Of a DNA stretch of 64,000 nucleotides, positions 61,851-64,000 are shown one piece after another. Position numbers and translations under genes: made by a program. How positions within the stretch are numbered: position 1 is the stretch's first letter; every line of letters begins with the position of its first letter. The stretch is from assembly GCF_030463565.1 (NCBI RefSeq), contig NC_134643.1, positions 1,994,001 to 2,058,000 of the forward strand, written 5' to 3'. The DNA is from Pelecanus crispus. Taxonomy: Eukaryota; Chordata; Aves; Pelecaniformes; Pelecanidae. Under the pieces are notes generated by a model. The model saw only the letters and a list, made by a program, of their open reading frames with translations, did not search any database and had not been told where the DNA came from.

Positions 61851-64000
61851 GGCAAGATGTGGAAGTATTTTCTGTACCCTGGTGGCTTCTCGGATGGACC
61901 AAACGGCACTGCGGTATCGATATGACAGAGCCTGTGCGTCTCGTGTCTCCTGAAGGCTCCAAATGATTTCTGTACTGCGAAGTAAAGCCAAATTCTGGAA
62001 ACCAGTCCTGTGCTCTGGTCTGATTCACTTCAGTTGTAGGAGCAGCATCTCCTTTCCGAGATCCCTTGGATCTCCGCCTGCCAGGGTTGAACCGGGAGCG
62101 GTGCAGAGCATTTCCTACTAGAAAACAGGCTCCGACTTCCTCACTTGGGCTTCCCTGCCCCGGCTGCTCCAGCTGCTCTGGGGCTGCTTTTGGCAGGGGA
62201 GAAGCTGCGGCAGCACAGGGCCTGCTGCTGTGGCTAAAGCCGGGGCTAGGCACAAGCCTGCTCGCTCCCTGCAGCCCCCCTCTGTGCCTACATCCAAAAA
62301 TAGCACTTGCTTGAAGCGGCAGTAAGTAATTCGTGCTCTCACGGCTCCTCTGCAGGGTATTGATCGCTGAATAAGTGATGCTCCTCTTCCGAGCAAGTCT
62401 TATCGCTCCCCCGGCTTGAATCTTGCGGCCTGAAGCGCTCCTGCTGTTGGGCGGCCGGCGTACAGTGAGGAGCAGGGCTCGTGTTTATACATGGTGATGC
62501 CAAGTGCCAGGGGAAAAAAAAAACCAGAGAAAGTGCCTTGGAACAGCTTTCTCCTGCTCTCAGCTGCTGTGCTTGGCCAGGTAGGTGCTGGTAAAGGGCT
62601 TCTCCTTCCCTTCGGCCGTAGCCGTGCCACTCTCCTGCTGCCGCTGAAGAGGAACTGGCTCTTTGACCGCATCTCCTTCACAAAGCGGCGCTGTGCTAAA
62701 CCTGGCTGCGGCTGCCCCTTTCCTTCCTCCCTCCCTGGCCTTGGCGGCTTTTGGTGCTTCCTCCCTCCCTGGGCACCGGGTCTAGGAATGACCTTTCCGT
62801 TTCAAGCCGCTGGTGCCTGCATTGCCGGAGCGAGGCACGCAGCGGTGGCTGGGGGAATTCTCCCTTGCCTTGCGCTTCCTCTCTCCAGCTGCTTCAGGGC
62901 TCAAGGTCACCAAGCTGAGCCTGTTCAAAGGCAGGACAGACCTTAAATCAGACCTTAAATCATTCTGTTACCCCTCTCCGCTGTAACCTGCTTATTCCTC
63001 TGGCTCCCGGTGCCCCTTTCCTGCGGGGAAGGAGGAGGGTATTGATCCTGCAGCCCCGAGGCTCCGGGTGCCCACCGCTGTTGGTGCTGAGCCATCTCGC
63101 TCGCTCATTCCGGCGTGAGCGTCGAAGCTGGGGGTAATGCAGAACAAAGCTGATGTCTGGTCTACGTCTGAGCTGGGAACACTGCCGTACTCCACCGCTG
63201 AGGGTGGGTGCTGAGTGGGAAGCCCCTCTCCAGGGAGCAGCGGTGCGTGAAACTTAGTTTTTACTTTTTTTGTTGTTGTTGTTGTTGTTGTTGTGTTTCA
63301 TTTTGGTTTTTTTTTTTAATTAGTCAAACTCTACACAAAGTCTTGCATCCTTTTATTAAAATTAAAAAAGAGGACAACCCTGTCCTCCACAGCCGTATGT
63401 TACAAAGGTTTTTTTAATGCGGCGTTTTCTTCCTGGTGCGCATTTGAGCTACCACAAGTAAGAGGTGGTGGGTTTTTTTTTTTGTTTGTTTGTTTTGTTT
63501 TTTTTTTTTTGTTCCCACACCCTGTGGTCTGGCTGTTTACAAGCCTTCCGCGTGCTGGAACACGCTCGAGTCCCAGCAGTGAAATAGTACCGAGAGGCAA
63601 CACAGAGGACTTGACACGTAGTGTAGAGCGGGCTGCCGCAGGCTCACCGACACTCAGGTGATGGTCGCTAACACCCATTTAAAACGTACACCCACCCCAG
63701 CGACTAACGCATGCGTCTTGTGTACGGGAGGTACAGCAACAGCCACGTGGAAAATAATGCATTTATCGTAGGCTTGTATTGCTTCTAACCTTCAAGTAAA
63801 CGGCTTTTTTTTTTTATTTTTATTTTCCTATTTCTTCCAAGGTCAGCTGCACTAATCACTTGAAAACAATAATTTAAAACTGTGTAATGTTAAAATAGCT
63901 TCTGTCCTATATGCAACTTGACGGCAGGGAGTAAATCCCCGGGAAGATTTGCATTAGCCATCTTTAAATAACTTCTTTACACAGAACTAGAGCCCACCTT
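61851..64000. other. Downstream flank of GDI2, no gene recognised
   Basis: GC-rich up to 63.2 kb, then AT-rich with a (TTG)n microsatellite (about 63271-63293) and long T-runs (63306-63317, 63472-63510, 63806-63816). On the minus strand an AATAAA lies at 63352-63357. In human the next gene (TASOR2) is convergent with GDI2, so its 3' UTR could start here, but no coding sequence confirms this. Confidence 0.35.

Overview
This is vertebrate nuclear DNA from a bird. The evidence is the many CR1 LINE copies with the avian 3' end (TTTAGGTTGGAAAAGACC on one strand, tails of ATTCTATG units), compact GC-rich promoters, and three split genes whose exons read as close relatives of human FBH1, ANKRD16 and GDI2. 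As I recall it, this order and these orientations match human 10p15 (FBH1 and ANKRD16 head to head, ANKRD16 and GDI2 in the same direction). The species cannot be named from the window.

Layout. 1-18.7 kb: FBH1 (F-box DNA helicase 1) on the minus strand. Nine internal exons, all in phase, run from the PCNA-binding motif and F-box through the Walker A motif. The C-terminal half of the helicase lies beyond the left edge, and the 5'-most exon with the start codon was not found. 18.2-19.03 kb: a C-rich minisatellite followed by a GC-rich, apparently bidirectional promoter (CCAAT boxes, ETS site, full CRE palindrome). 19.08-20.55 kb: a 28-bp minisatellite of about 50 units, probably in the first intron of ANKRD16. 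20.6-39.1 kb: ANKRD16 on the plus strand, seven coding exons, complete, 370 residues, nine ankyrin repeats. 39.1-44.5 kb: intergenic, with two CR1 insertions and then the GDI2 CpG island. 44.6-61.8 kb: GDI2 (Rab GDP-dissociation inhibitor beta), plus strand, eleven coding exons, complete, 448 residues, with a polyadenylation signal at 61,821. 61.9-64 kb: no gene recognised, possibly the 3' side of a convergent neighbour.

The three genes do not form a pathway. FBH1 acts on RAD51 filaments at stalled replication forks, ANKRD16 assists alanyl-tRNA synthetase quality control, and GDI2 recycles Rab GTPases. What links them is conserved synteny and the shared FBH1/ANKRD16 promoter interval.

I see no undescribed multigene system. 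The points most worth a second look are: a textbook-like PIP-degron core and a tandem SUMO-consensus pair in the avian FBH1 N-terminus; loss in ANKRD16 of one of three lysines reported to accept misactivated serine; a CR1 variant with a doubled 3' end that recurs five times; two different minisatellites flanking the bidirectional promoter; and an intronic duplication whose second copy was later split by a CR1.
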